A stretch of 41,867 bases of DNA from Willaertia magna (GCA_902984215.1 CADWAF010001513.1:1-41867); one strand, 5' to 3'; positions 20,644 through 31,346 are shown, numbered from the stretch's first letter. Translations and numbers: made by a program. The notes: a model not told the origin generated them from the letters alone.

Positions 20644-22497
20644 ATGGAGATATCACCCTATTGTAGTGTATATGATATTCGACAAAAATATAAATGTACA
20701 AATTTTGGACAACTTATTAATTTTACGAATATAGATCCAATATTAAGAGATGTATTATTAACGGTATTAGATAATACAAATAATAAAATAAAAATTGAAA
20801 CAGATTATGAACATATAATTCAAGTACTAAATCAATTAAATTTAACAATGATAACATTTGGAAATAATCAATTCTGTCAATGTGGTCATTGTAAAATAAA
20901 TAATGATTTTACAATTTTAACAATACCAAAAGAATTACAAAATATTAAATTAATCTCAACAGGATTACATTTTACAAATTACCATTTCGGTAACCAATCA
21001 TTCTGTTGTTCAGGATTATGGTCAGAATACCATTCAAGTTTATTCCAAATCCCAAATGTTTATATTCCTTTAAAAAATATTTTTACAACAATGTATTCAA
21101 CAATATTTCAATCAGAAGATAATTTACATTTATATTGTTGGGGTTCAAATCAGTTTGGTCAGATGCCAATACCTATTTTTAAAGATGGTGTAATTTTACC
21201 TAAATTAATTAATACAAATTTATATAATAATCAATTAATACGTTCTGTAAAGAACACTGCTACTTCAACTTATATTTTAACTGAAAATAATTATTTATTT
21301 GTTTGTGGAAATAATAATGATCATCAATTGGGTATTGAATGGTTATCCAATAATAATGATGATGATAACAATTTACAAAATGAAGAAGAATTAATTAAAG
21401 AAAAGAAATTAATTGTACAAATGGAACAAGTAAATTATTTAAGTAATGAAAGTCAATTTATTTCAATAACGGCAGGTGATGCTCATGCAATTTTATTAAA
21501 TGAAGATGGTGAATTATTTATGACTGGAAGTAATCAAAGTGGACAGTTGGGAATACAAGATACTGAATATTTAACAAAATTTACAAAAGTAAATATCTTA
21601 AAAGATCAATTAAAAGAGAATGAGAAAATTATTTTTGTACATTGTTGTAGTAATTCTACCATTTTAATAACTAATTTTGATAAAATATATGTATTTGGTG
21701 ATAATTCAAATGGTGAGTTAGGTATTGATGAAAATATTAAATTTACATATGTACCTATTTTAAATACTTATTTATCAAATCAAAATATTATAAATATTAT
21801 GGGTGAAAGTAGTTTTTTTGGAATTTCTAAAATTGATAATGAAATTAATAATATATTTTGTTGGGGAAATAATGAAGAAGGTCAATTGGGTATACCTTTT
21901 ATAATAAATAATAACAGTGGTGATGGCAGTAACAGTAATCCTAATTTAGTAAGTTATACTCCATCAAATAGTTTTTATAAAAATTTTGATTTAACAAAGA
22001 CAATATGTTGTTGTAATAATGGTTGTACAGAATGTAGTTGTAGCATGGACGGTGCTACTAGTAGTAATACTATATGTTTGAATGGTGATGGTTGTAACTG
22101 TAATTTAGGTGGTATAAATAATAATAATCAGACATCATCTGTTAGAGGTGTTGGTACATTAAAAAGTAATAATGAGAATATTGTAATGAATAATGTATAT
22201 ATTCCACAAAGAAATTATTTATTAGAGAATATTAGAAGGTTGGCATTTGAAAGAGGTTATGAAATGAAATTATCTGTTGGGTTTGATCATACAATTATTT
22301 ATTTTAAATTAATTTCAAAACAATTACAATCTTTCTTTGAGTTAATGAGAGAATCTATTGTAAAAGATAATTGGTTGACTGATATTACAATTGTTGCATC
22401 GTTGAATCAACAACAAATATCAACGGCATGTTGTAAAAGAAATTGTTGTTTTTCAAAGTCAAATAACATTGAAACAAAACGAAAGAAGATGAATTAA
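20644..22497 (+). CDS. RCC1-repeat beta-propeller protein with Cys-rich insert
   Basis: 617 aa, single exon, ATG after an A-run. RCC1-type blades are marked by WGSNQFGQMPIP, CGNNNDHQLGI, TGSNQSGQLGI, FGDNSNGELGI and WGNNEEGQLGIPF, giving at least five repeats and probably a seven-bladed propeller. Between the later blades lies an insert (~455-500) packed with cysteines (CCCNNGC, CSCS, CNCN). After the last propeller strand (VGFDHTIIYF) comes a helix and NWLTDITIV, which looks like the first strand of a BTB domain, but the frame then turns into Gln/Cys/Lys-rich sequence and stops. RCC1 propellers are used as GEFs or scaffolds; which applies here is not visible. The next gene begins 99 bp downstream on the same strand. 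Confidence 0.8.
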   Translation: MEISPYCSVYDIRQKYKCTNFGQLINFTNIDPILRDVLLTVLDNTNNKIKIETDYEHIIQVLNQLNLTMITFGNNQFCQCGHCKINNDFTILTIPKELQNIKLISTGLHFTNYHFGNQSFCCSGLWSEYHSSLFQIPNVYIPLKNIFTTMYSTIFQSEDNLHLYCWGSNQFGQMPIPIFKDGVILPKLINTNLYNNQLIRSVKNTATSTYILTENNYLFVCGNNNDHQLGIEWLSNNNDDDNNLQNEEELIKEKKLIVQMEQVNYLSNESQFISITAGDAHAILLNEDGELFMTGSNQSGQLGIQDTEYLTKFTKVNILKDQLKENEKIIFVHCCSNSTILITNFDKIYVFGDNSNGELGIDENIKFTYVPILNTYLSNQNIINIMGESSFFGISKIDNEINNIFCWGNNEEGQLGIPFIINNNSGDGSNSNPNLVSYTPSNSFYKNFDLTKTICCCNNGCTECSCSMDGATSSNTICLNGDGCNCNLGGINNNNQTSSVRGVGTLKSNNENIVMNNVYIPQRNYLLENIRRLAFERGYEMKLSVGFDHTIIYFKLISKQLQSFFELMRESIVKDNWLTDITIVASLNQQQISTACCKRNCCFSKSNNIETKRKKMN

Positions 22498-22596
22498 TTT
22501 CCTAATTGTATTTTTATTTTAACAATTTCGATTACAAAAATTGTAACTTCCCGACAGAAGTTCCCCAAATAAATAAAATCGGAATGAATTAAAAAA

Positions 22597-23484
22597 ATGT
22601 TTATGTTGGAAGGACCACAATGGAGTATTATATCTTCTAAAGATGAAGAAGAAAAACAAAAAGAACAAGTTGAAGATGAAGAAGAAAACAATGAAGAAAA
22701 TAAACAACAAAATTTATTAAAACATAAATTAACAAGTAAGATAAATAATGATAAATTTTCATATGTGTCTATTAGTCAATATGCTTCTTCTGGAAGTGTA
22801 AATTTAAATACGGGATCAAGCTTGTGGGATGCTTCTACTTTCTTAGTTCATTATTTTGAAAAGAATGGAAATCAATTAAATAAATTATTATCTTTAAATG
22901 ATAGTGACAATAACACACTAAATATTTTAGAGTTGGGGGCTGGAACTGGATTTTCATCTATTTGTTTATTATATTTATTTTATTTAAATGAAATTAATAA
23001 TTTAAATAGAATTAATGTTATATTTACTGATATAGAGTTATGTATTGATAATTTAAAGAAGAATGTAAAGAGAAATGAATTAAAATTAAAGAAACATTTA
23101 AATGTTGATTGTTTTGTAAATGTTTTGGATTGGGTAGATTTTTCTGAACTGTCAATAACTGAAAAAGAAAATTACTTACAAAATACATTATTAAAACAAG
23201 TTACAATGGATAACAATAGTTGTAATGTAATTGATAATGAAGATAATCATTTTGATATAGTTGTAGCGTCAGATTGTATTTGGTTATCTGATTTATTTGA
23301 ACCATTTGTAAATACTATTGATGCTCTATTTAAAAATTCACCTAAATTGCAATTATTTATTTCAAATCAAAAAAGAAGTGAAAAATTAGATCAAAAATTA
23401 AAAGATCACTTTCACACAAACTTTACAATAGAAATTTTACAAGAAACAACTAAATTTTATTTGTACAAAATAACCAAACAATAA
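22597..23484 (+). CDS. Seven-beta-strand protein lysine methyltransferase (METTL21/EEF2KMT-like)
   Basis: 295 aa, one exon. An acidic Lys/Glu-rich N-terminus is followed by GSSLWDASTFLVHYFE, the pre-motif I block of the Methyltransf_16 family, then SAM-binding motif I ILELGAGTGFSSI, the acidic strand VIFTDIE, LDWVDF, and FDIVVASDCIW, which corresponds to the post-motif II stretch of this family. Members methylate lysines of elongation factors, chaperones or other abundant proteins; the substrate cannot be assigned. It follows the RCC1-like gene by 99 bp on the same strand, but I have no evidence that they are cotranscribed. Confidence 0.85.
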   Translation: MFMLEGPQWSIISSKDEEEKQKEQVEDEEENNEENKQQNLLKHKLTSKINNDKFSYVSISQYASSGSVNLNTGSSLWDASTFLVHYFEKNGNQLNKLLSLNDSDNNTLNILELGAGTGFSSICLLYLFYLNEINNLNRINVIFTDIELCIDNLKKNVKRNELKLKKHLNVDCFVNVLDWVDFSELSITEKENYLQNTLLKQVTMDNNSCNVIDNEDNHFDIVVASDCIWLSDLFEPFVNTIDALFKNSPKLQLFISNQKRSEKLDQKLKDHFHTNFTIEILQETTKFYLYKITKQ

Positions 23485-23652
23485 TTTAAAAATAAATTTT
23501 AACAAGAATTAAATATTCTTGGCAAAGTTTTTGTAATCCCAATAAAATAAGGGAATTTTGTTTGAAGGATCACAAAACTTTTTTGTTGTCATTTTTAATT
23601 TTCTTAAAAATTTCTCAACGTTAAGGAAAACTAATAAAAAAGATCATAAAAG

Positions 23653-24835
23653 ATGGACAAGGTTTTCACTTATGATAGTTTCGTTCATGCAACTGCAGGT
23701 TCTATTGGAGGACAATGTGCAATGGCTACTTTTTATCCATTTGGTATGTTGTTGGTTCATTAATTGTTTGTTCCGATAATTATTATTCTTATAATAAAAG
23801 AAATTATTAGAACACATATTCAAGCTAGTGATCATTTAAAAGGTAAATCTACTTTGGAAGTAATTAAAATATTAATGGAAGAAGATGGTATTGGAAGTTT
23901 ATATCAAGGAATTAAACCTGTTCTTATCAGTTTATTAGCTAGTAATTTTATTTACTTTTATACTAATAATATGTTTAAAGTATGGTATAAACAATATTCA
24001 GGAAAAAGAAGTATACCTGTTCTTCCAAATCTTTTAATTTCTTTCGCTGCTGGAGTTGTTAACGTTCTAACAACTTGTCCTTTATGGGTTGGTAAGTTAT
24101 TTCACATATAGCTCATATTATTGAATTTTACACTCGGAACAATGATAAACGTAATCGCTATATTCATATCATGGAATAACTATAGTTACAACAAGAATGT
24201 AAGTTTTTTCTACTGTTCCGATATTAAATCATTCATTATTATTATAGGAAGGCTAAGAGAAAGGGAACCGATAGTAATAAGAATGAAGATGGTTTGATAC
24301 AATCCATTATTAAAGTTAGTAAAGAAGAAGGGGTATCTGCCTTATGGTCAGGTACTTTAGCTTCTATTGTACTTGTAACAAATCCAATGATTAACTTTAC
24401 TGTATTGTAAGTATTATTAATCAGAATAATATGATTTACTTAAAACTAACTATTAGTGATCAAGTTAAAAAACATTACCTTAGATGGAATCAAAAGAAGA
24501 GTTTAACATCTTCTCAATCCTTTATTATTGGTCTAATTGCAAAGTTTGTTGCAACCATCTTAACTTATCCATTACAAGTTGCTCAAACAAAATTAAGAAC
24601 TAGTAAGAAGACTATGAGTGAAGAAGAAATGAAGAAAACAGGTATTAAAAAGTATGAAAATACCTTAGATTGTTTAATTAAAATGTTTAAGGAAGATGGT
24701 GTCTATGGATGGTATAAAGGTTTAGATACAAAATTAGTTCAAACTTTATTAATGTCTGCTTTCCATCTTTCAGTTTATGATAAAATCGTTTCTGAAGTAG
24801 AAAGAGTTATGGGAAATAAACCAAAGACTCATTAA
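23653..24835 (+). CDS. Mitochondrial carrier family protein, peroxisomal PMP34/ANT1-like, with a 13-nt microexon
   Basis: Five exons: 23653-23743, 23801-24091, 24186-24198, 24248-24406 and 24457-24835, all with GT-AG introns (57, 94, 49 and 50 nt); the total is 933 nt, giving 310 aa. Three carrier repeats are seen with signatures PFEIIRTHIQ, PLWVVTTRMK and PLQVAQTKLR. The second exists only if the 13-nt exon 24186-24198 is included; without it the frame and motif are lost. PLWVVxTR is characteristic of the SLC25A17/PMP34 and plant PNC group, which exchange adenine nucleotides and cofactors across the peroxisomal membrane. No presequence is present, as usual for carriers. The PMP34 assignment is by motif only; other SLC25 members are possible. 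Confidence 0.85.
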
Positions 24836-24957
24836 GTTTTACTGTTTCATCTGAATGCAGTATTACTATTGCATTTATTCAAATCTTTACATTATCAAAT
24901 CAAAATACCCTAAATATCGGAACCGTTAATCATCCAATCCCGGTTCAATTATCTAAG

Positions 24958-26448
24958 ATGAAGGTCATTAGGAAGTCTATTTTGAATAAATTCAAACAAT
25001 TAAAAATGCTTTCACAACATTTAACTCGTTCTGCTAACCAATTATTTATTAAAGGAATAATTCAACCAACAACAACTCAATCCATTATTCATCCTTCTTC
25101 TTTCTTTTTATCAAATAACAAGAATAAATTATTTAATAACAGTATTTATTTTAAAAAGAAAAATTGTTGTCAACAACAACAAACACTACAACAACAGGCA
25201 TTCTTTCACACTTCCATTCTTGTTAAGGAAAAGAACAATGACAATACCACTACTAAAACTAATAATAATAATAACATTGATAACACTAATAATAAATCAA
25301 AAGAAGATAACAATCAATGGTTTGCATTTGAAGGATTACCTATAGCGTTAAATAAACATTCCATTAGCCATAAATGGAATGTAGTAGAGTTTGATATTGA
25401 AGGTAATATTAAAATGAATCAAATTAAAAGATCAGAACTATATAGTAAATATGGATTACAAGGTAGAGATATACGTATATTAGTAAATACCACTAATTAT
25501 CCATCAATATTAGCTAGACATCAATGTATTTTAGTAAATATTGGAAATATTTCAGCAATAATTACACATGAAAAATTATTATTAATTAAATCAGATTATA
25601 TAAATAATTTAGATCCAACATTTATTAAATTTATTCAACAATTTTTATTATATTTCTCAAAATCTAAAGAATTAAATAAATATAGTTTTGATTATACACC
25701 ATATGGATTTTTTGAACAATCTTATACATTACCATTTGAATTTAGAATATTAGAATGTATTTTACATAAAGTATGTGCTAATATAGAAAGTGAAAAGGAT
25801 TTATTACAAGAACGTTGTAATGAGATATTATCTGCACCTGATTATACAAATGAAGATTCTTTATATCAAATCTTACAAGCTAAACAACATATTACTAGAT
25901 TTAAAACATTTGTAACTGAATTACATGAAACTATAAATAATATTTTAGAACAAGATGATGATATGGCTAGTATGTATTTAACTGATAAAGTTAAAGGTTA
26001 TCCTAGAACTGAAGATCAACATGAAGAGATTGAAATGTTATTAGAAACTTATCAACATCGTGTTGAGAATGTAATGAACGTTTTAGATGATTTAAGAGAA
26101 GATCTAGATGACACTCAAGAATTCTTAGAAGTTTGTTTAGATAGTATACGTAACAAGATGATGCAAATGGAATTAAAATTAGCTATGGCTGCATTTGCTT
26201 TAACTTGTGGTACTTTAATTGCTGGTATATTTGGTATGAATTTATTATCCCATATGGAAGATCATCCTTACGCTTTTTATACAACAACAGGTATTATCAT
26301 GTTATTGACTTTTGCTGTTTTTATGATTGTTTTGGTCGTTTGTAAGAGAAAGGGTTTATTTACTCCTTCTTATGTTACTGAAAAGAGAAAGAGGTTACAG
26401 AGTGCAATTACTTCTAGGTTTGGAACAGGTTCTGGTGATGGTTTTTAA
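24958..26448 (+). CDS. MRS2: Mitochondrial Mg2+ channel, MRS2/CorA family
   Basis: 496 aa, one exon. The N-terminus is basic and amphipathic with few acids (MKVIRKSILNKFKQLK...), then Asn/Gln-rich, as expected for a mitochondrial presequence. The soluble domain (~120-400) contains LPFEFRILECIL and long acidic helices (DDLREDLDDTQEFLEVCLDS). The first transmembrane helix ends in the invariant pore motif Gly426-Met427-Asn428, and a second helix follows (TTGIIMLLTFAVFMIVLV), then a basic tail. GMN defines the CorA/MRS2/ALR family; the eukaryotic helical pattern and presequence point to MRS2, which admits Mg2+ to the matrix. Confidence 0.93.
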   Translation: MKVIRKSILNKFKQLKMLSQHLTRSANQLFIKGIIQPTTTQSIIHPSSFFLSNNKNKLFNNSIYFKKKNCCQQQQTLQQQAFFHTSILVKEKNNDNTTTKTNNNNNIDNTNNKSKEDNNQWFAFEGLPIALNKHSISHKWNVVEFDIEGNIKMNQIKRSELYSKYGLQGRDIRILVNTTNYPSILARHQCILVNIGNISAIITHEKLLLIKSDYINNLDPTFIKFIQQFLLYFSKSKELNKYSFDYTPYGFFEQSYTLPFEFRILECILHKVCANIESEKDLLQERCNEILSAPDYTNEDSLYQILQAKQHITRFKTFVTELHETINNILEQDDDMASMYLTDKVKGYPRTEDQHEEIEMLLETYQHRVENVMNVLDDLREDLDDTQEFLEVCLDSIRNKMMQMELKLAMAAFALTCGTLIAGIFGMNLLSHMEDHPYAFYTTTGIIMLLTFAVFMIVLVVCKRKGLFTPSYVTEKRKRLQSAITSRFGTGSGDGF

Positions 26449-26529
26449 AGATCAGTTTAAAATGTGTTTACAATGTTTGTAAACTGTTAACATCACTGTA
26501 GCTTAATAAATTATATTTTTAAAAAAAAA

Positions 26530-28029
26530 ATGTTAAAATATTGTTATCGATTGTTGGGTATGATTAATATAGTAATGAGTGAATTTATTGTCATTATTTT
26601 TATATCATGTTTAATATCTAAATCAATAACAAATTTATTTATTTATTTTGTAATTGAAAGTTTAGGAATTATTTTATTAAACTCAATCTTTTCACTTTTA
26701 CAATTTTCAAATTTATTTCTATCACTATTCATTCTCTTTCTTTATCATATTTGTGGAATAATTTCAAATGGTTATATGTTTAGTGAAATTTCAAGACATT
26801 TAAGATTGAAATATGTTTGGAAAGAAACAATTGAATATGACCCTGATTGGGAATTATTTTCACCATTCTTTGATGATTTTAGGTTATTAGGATTTTATTG
26901 TGTGATTGCGATAATTAATAGTTTCGGAAAGATAATTTATTTTTATATGACATCATCGACAATTGATAGTTTGAAAGAAGAGAAAAGAGAAGAAGTGAGA
27001 TATGTAGAAGTATTTGGTTATTGGATTGGATCTATTGGTATAATGTATTTTTTACTTTGTTATTATACTTCTTTATATATTGCTTTTTATCAATTGGCAA
27101 TTATTTGGTTTTTATTTAATTTTATAGTTTTTTGTGTTTCCTTAATTTTATTATTTACAAATAATAATTATCATCAGTCAACCATTGTGAATAATATTAT
27201 TGTTGACAACAATAATAATAAGGAAGATGAAGAAGAAGAAGAAAATGTAGAGAAAATATTTCTTCAATGTCTCCTAAAATTATTTATTTCAAATCCAAAT
27301 GGAATTTCTAATATTTTTATGCAATGGAGTAATTTATTTATGAATTTAAGAATATTTGAAAATGAAATGTTAATCTTTACATTTGCTTTTCATTTAAATT
27401 TTCACTTTTCCTTTTATATTTATTATGCTGTCCTTAGAGGATTAATTTTATTATCTATTCCAAAAAGTAATAATTCTTTTTGGTTATTAAGATTTTCTTA
27501 CACTACAAGATTTTTACAAGAAAATGTGTCAAATCCTTATTTTTTATATCAATTTATTCATTTCATTTGTGGATTTATTTTAACTTTAATTAATTCATTA
27601 GATTGGTGGTTTATTGGAAAACAAAAAGTATTGAGTGATCAACCTTTAGAACAATTTGTTTTTGGAATTTCAATTATAATATTTACTTTATTTTTATTTA
27701 TTGAAAATTTATTCTTTACAACCAGCTATGTCATTGTAACAGGTGATAATTGTTTTAACAAGGAAAGTAAGGCAGCATTATTGGAAAGAAAGTTAATACA
27801 TAGAATTAAACAATATCTACCAATTCTATTACAATTATTAATTGTTGGAAGTATGTCCATATGGATGGATGACCCAGGTCTTTTAACATTTAAATTTTAT
27901 TGTGATTTATCATTTGTTTTTCAAATGATTGCATTTATTTGTCTATTCATTGCCTTTTTGACAAAGACAAGTGTCACATCTTCCTCAATAATGAATAGTG
28001 ACATTACCTTAAAACAAAAAGTAGAATAA
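26530..28029 (+). CDS. Unknown polytopic membrane protein
   Basis: 499 aa, one exon, ATG directly after a ten-A run. I count about nine to eleven hydrophobic segments, beginning at residues ~15-37 and ending at ~465-490, so it is an integral membrane protein. A hydrophilic loop near residues 235-255 is acidic and poly-Asn/Glu; another loop carries KEEKREEVRYVE. No transporter, receptor or enzyme signature that I know is present: no GMN, no SLC25 motif, no GPCR DRY. The high Phe/Ile/Leu/Tyr content partly reflects AT-rich codons. Function unknown. Confidence 0.72.
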   Translation: MLKYCYRLLGMINIVMSEFIVIIFISCLISKSITNLFIYFVIESLGIILLNSIFSLLQFSNLFLSLFILFLYHICGIISNGYMFSEISRHLRLKYVWKETIEYDPDWELFSPFFDDFRLLGFYCVIAIINSFGKIIYFYMTSSTIDSLKEEKREEVRYVEVFGYWIGSIGIMYFLLCYYTSLYIAFYQLAIIWFLFNFIVFCVSLILLFTNNNYHQSTIVNNIIVDNNNNKEDEEEEENVEKIFLQCLLKLFISNPNGISNIFMQWSNLFMNLRIFENEMLIFTFAFHLNFHFSFYIYYAVLRGLILLSIPKSNNSFWLLRFSYTTRFLQENVSNPYFLYQFIHFICGFILTLINSLDWWFIGKQKVLSDQPLEQFVFGISIIIFTLFLFIENLFFTTSYVIVTGDNCFNKESKAALLERKLIHRIKQYLPILLQLLIVGSMSIWMDDPGLLTFKFYCDLSFVFQMIAFICLFIAFLTKTSVTSSSIMNSDITLKQKVE

Positions 28030-28069
28030 TTGTTTCAATGTAGTTTAAAAGGTAGAGTTAGTTTATAAG

Positions 28070-30585
28070 TTATTCGTCCAATACAGTTGTTAGATTAATG
28101 GATTTAGAAAGAACTTCGAATGAATTTTTAGTTTGTTGTAATTGAAAATGACATTGTTGTAAATTGTTTAATTGTTCTTGATCTTCTTCTGATAAAACAC
28201 TTTCTTCATCCATCCCATCTTCTTCTTCCATATAATCATCTAATTTCTGTATTGCATTATTAGAAATTAAACATAATACATCTTGTGTATTCATAAATTT
28301 AATCATCGATAATAAGATTTGTTCTAATTGTACTCTAGTATTTTGTTGAGATTTACTTAAGAATGTTAAATCCACAATTCTACTTAAATATAAATAGTGA
28401 GCCGATATAATTTGATCTAAATCACCATCATTTTCTCTCAATTTCTTAACATCATTACAGAACTTTTCCCATGATGTTTCTAATACCTCAAACATCAAAA
28501 AGAATTGCATAGATGCAATAAATCTGCTCATTTCATGTCGTATCATTGCTGAATAATGTAAAGATTGTAATAATTTTGTAATTAATGCATTATTTGATTT
28601 CTTTTTTCCTAATGCTGTTATAACACGTATAATATTAACAACTTTCTTCCAGGTTTCATTTAACATTAATTCAACACGTTTTATATTCCATAAAAATTTA
28701 AATATTCTTAAATAAACATTCATTACTTCTTTTGAGAATATTGTATCTAGTGGTACTGTAATTTTATAATCAAGACAGAAAATATCCCAACCATTATCTG
28801 AAGAATTATCTTTAGGTTGTAATAGCCTCACGTCTAATCTATTTATCACATCTTGGTCATCATATTGAGCATTAGATCCTCTTATTGCACTTTCTAATAT
28901 ACCTAATAAATTATGTTTATAAATTGAATGTGTTGGCTTATTCAATTCAGAATGTAATAATTCTAACAAATGTTGAATAAAATCACCTTGTCCAAGTAAT
29001 AGATATTGTTTAATGGCAAAGCAATGTTGCATAAATTTGTATTGGTCAAATATCAGCTCAATAACTCTTCTATTAGCTACTTTAGCAACTTTATCTACAA
29101 TATCTTCTAGTTTAGATATATTATAATAATCTAATCCTTCAGTTAGTGAAACAGTAGTATGAATATCCATTGCCCATTCTGTATCTTTACAACACTGTCT
29201 AATAAAATTAATACTTTTACCAGTTATTAATATCTTTGAAGCTAAATCATTATCAATAAATGGTGGAACCATTTCTTTCTCAAATGTATATTTTCTACTC
29301 CAAAGTTTATCAATATTTACATCAGAATTAGATTTTACGAAAAATTCATTATATGGATCTTCTAATTCTCCGTTTGTTACCCAATCCTTAATCATTTTAA
29401 ATATTGGTACACATACTTGTTCTAATATTTTAGAAACTAAATTTTTAACTAGAGGATCTCCATGCTTAGTATATTGATAAACTACTGAGGCAATTAACCC
29501 TCCTCGCTTTGACTTACATGCATCAGTTAAAATTGCAATAAACTTTAAAACTTCAGTTGGTTCAATTGCCCATACAGCTAATCTTCTCAGTGTTATTGGA
29601 TTTTGTGTTTGTTCTTGACTTTCAATCTGCGTTTCTAAAGTAGAAATAGATTTATAATACTCAACTAATTCTTTATCAATTGCACTACAAAAACTTTGCG
29701 AAACTAAACCATTTGTATTATTATTACTTGTTAAATTATGGTTATCAATAAATTGTTTAATTTTTTTATACAACCAACCCATTTCACATAATTTACAAAT
29801 TAGTAATCTAGTTGATTTAGGTACTCCAACTTTCACATCTAACATAAATCTATCTAGTCCAATATCAAATTTAATATTATTCCCGTTAATTCCTTGAAAA
29901 ACATAAATAACATCCCTAATTAAAATTGATTCTGATATTTCAAAATTAGTATTTTCAAATTGTTTATATTGTTGTCTATGATTATTTATAATTTCTGTAT
30001 TATTTATTAAAGTATTATTGTTTTGGGTAGAAAAAGTATTTGATTGTGGTTGATAATTTTGTTGTGGTGATGTTATTAATAAATCTCTTTTAATTTGGTT
30101 TTCTTCTTTTATTGTGTTTTGTAATTTAAATAAATTATCTTGAAAATTAAATGTTGCATTATTAATTGATAAATTATTATTTATTAAACCTCTTTCTAAC
30201 TGATTACTTATTCCTAATGAATTTAAAACGTAAATTAAATTAAATTTATTTGTTAACATTTGTTTTGAATTTAATTTGTGAAATAGTTGTGAAAATTTAA
30301 AAAGTTGATCTGATTTATTTTCCTTTAATACTAATTTAAATTTTTAATAAATGAGTGAATGAATTAAATTATAAACTTACATCTCTTTTTTATTGTTTCT
30401 CCTAACAGTATTTGGTCCTGAGTTTGGATAAGGGAAGGAGTAATTCTACTGGATAGTAAAGTAGTTAAAAATCTAAGTAGTCTATTGATATATTGTTCAT
30501 ATTCATCTTCCGTTTGATGTTTTTGTTTAGGAATATGAATTTGTATTAATTTACGTAAAAGTAAAAGAATTTGTTGTTGCTGCAT
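28070..30585 (-). CDS. GCP3: Gamma-tubulin complex component 3 (GCP3/Spc98 family)
   Basis: Two exons, 30381-30585 and 28070-30330, with a 50-nt GT-AG intron; the total is 2466 nt, giving 821 aa. The spliced N-terminus reads IKKRLLKENKSD ... FSQLFHKLNSK ... KFNLIYVLNSL, matching the GCP3-specific helical region. The GRIP1 part has RDVIYVFQGING, LRRLAVWAIEPTEVL and GELEDPYNEFFV, then DKLWSRKYTF and GKSINFIRQCC, wording typical of GCP3 and not of GCP2. GRIP2 (from ~residue 480, LEDIVDKVAKVANRRVIEL) binds gamma-tubulin. The protein is a core part of the gamma-tubulin small/ring complex that nucleates microtubules. The gene is head to head with a Spc24-like gene across 94 bp. Confidence 0.95.
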
Positions 30586-30679
30586 TATTTTTTGTTTGAA
30601 TTTTTTGAAAGGCGGGAAGTTTATATTTTTTGGCGCCAGGAAACAACGTTAGTTGAATTAAAAGTTTTAGAAAAAAATA
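30586..30679. promoter_or_regulatory. Bidirectional promoter GCP3 / Spc24-like with two E2F-like sites
   Basis: Only 94 bp separate the two start codons. Within this AT-rich spacer are GGCGGGAA at 30611-30618 (reverse complement TTCCCGCC) and TTTGGCGCC at 30629-30637, both close to the E2F/DP consensus TTTSSCGC. They stand out because G/C runs are rare in the other spacers. E2F control of S/G2/M genes is known in animals, plants and many protists; its action here is inferred. Confidence 0.6.
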
Positions 30680-31267
30680 ATGAGCACTTCATCCTCTTTG
30701 GATCAGACAGTTTCGGGTCTAATAGAGTTACTTCACAAAGATAGTGATTTTAAAAGAGTAAAGAATGTTAAACAATTAGAAGATAATTGTAAAAAGTTAA
30801 TTGAAAATCAAAATATAGGAATTAAAAATATTATTCAACAATTAACTCAAAAAGTTGATTTAGTTGAAGAAGATATAAAAAGAAGATCACAAGAAGAAGG
30901 ACATAATGAAAGAATGGAAATAATGAGAAGAGAATTAGAAGATATCCAATATTCTATAGAGAACTATGAAGAAAACCTAAATGACTTGGATTCCAAAAAA
31001 CAATCCCTTGTTGACACATTGGAACGAGTTCAACAATATGAAAATCAAATAAAGGAGAAATTTGAACAAGAAATAAAAGAAGTAAAATTTAAAGTTGCTC
31101 TTTTTAATCATGTAGCTCCAATGGGTTGGAATTTTGAAACAAAAGGTAAAACTGGGTATATGGTGAACTCTAAAAGTAAGGAAATAACATCTTTTGACAA
31201 TAATAGTAAGTCACAACAAGAATGTATTGAAAGTTTGTGGGAAATTATAAATACTCTAGTTGAGTAA
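30680..31267 (+). CDS. SPC24: Spc24-like kinetochore (Ndc80 complex) protein
   Basis: 195 aa, one exon, close to the length of human SPC24 (about 197). Residues ~1-140 are heptad-rich coiled coil (KNVKQLEDNCKKLIENQN ... EDIKRRSQEEGHNERME ... LDSKKQSLVDTLERVQQYE). The last ~60 residues form a small globular part: EVKFKVALFNHVAPMGWNFE, a glycine turn, then SLWEIINTLVE. This order (helix ending VxxxLyxxVxxxxWdfE, G, final LWxxI/Lv) matches the Spc24 RWD-like head that pairs with Spc25 and contacts the Mis12 complex. Identification is by pattern, since the family is very divergent; a generic coiled-coil protein remains possible. The shared promoter with GCP3 fits a mitotic role. Confidence 0.68.
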   Translation: MSTSSSLDQTVSGLIELLHKDSDFKRVKNVKQLEDNCKKLIENQNIGIKNIIQQLTQKVDLVEEDIKRRSQEEGHNERMEIMRRELEDIQYSIENYEENLNDLDSKKQSLVDTLERVQQYENQIKEKFEQEIKEVKFKVALFNHVAPMGWNFETKGKTGYMVNSKSKEITSFDNNSKSQQECIESLWEIINTLVE

Positions 31268-31346
31268 GCATATCACAAAAATACTGCCATTAGATTTATC
31301 TGTAAATACTATTCCCCTCCCTCCGTACCTCATTAACAAGATTTAA

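Noticed and set aside
22494..22710. Two overlapping minus-strand ORFs rich in Phe/Ser
   Set aside because: They are complements of the Glu/Lys-rich start of the methyltransferase gene.
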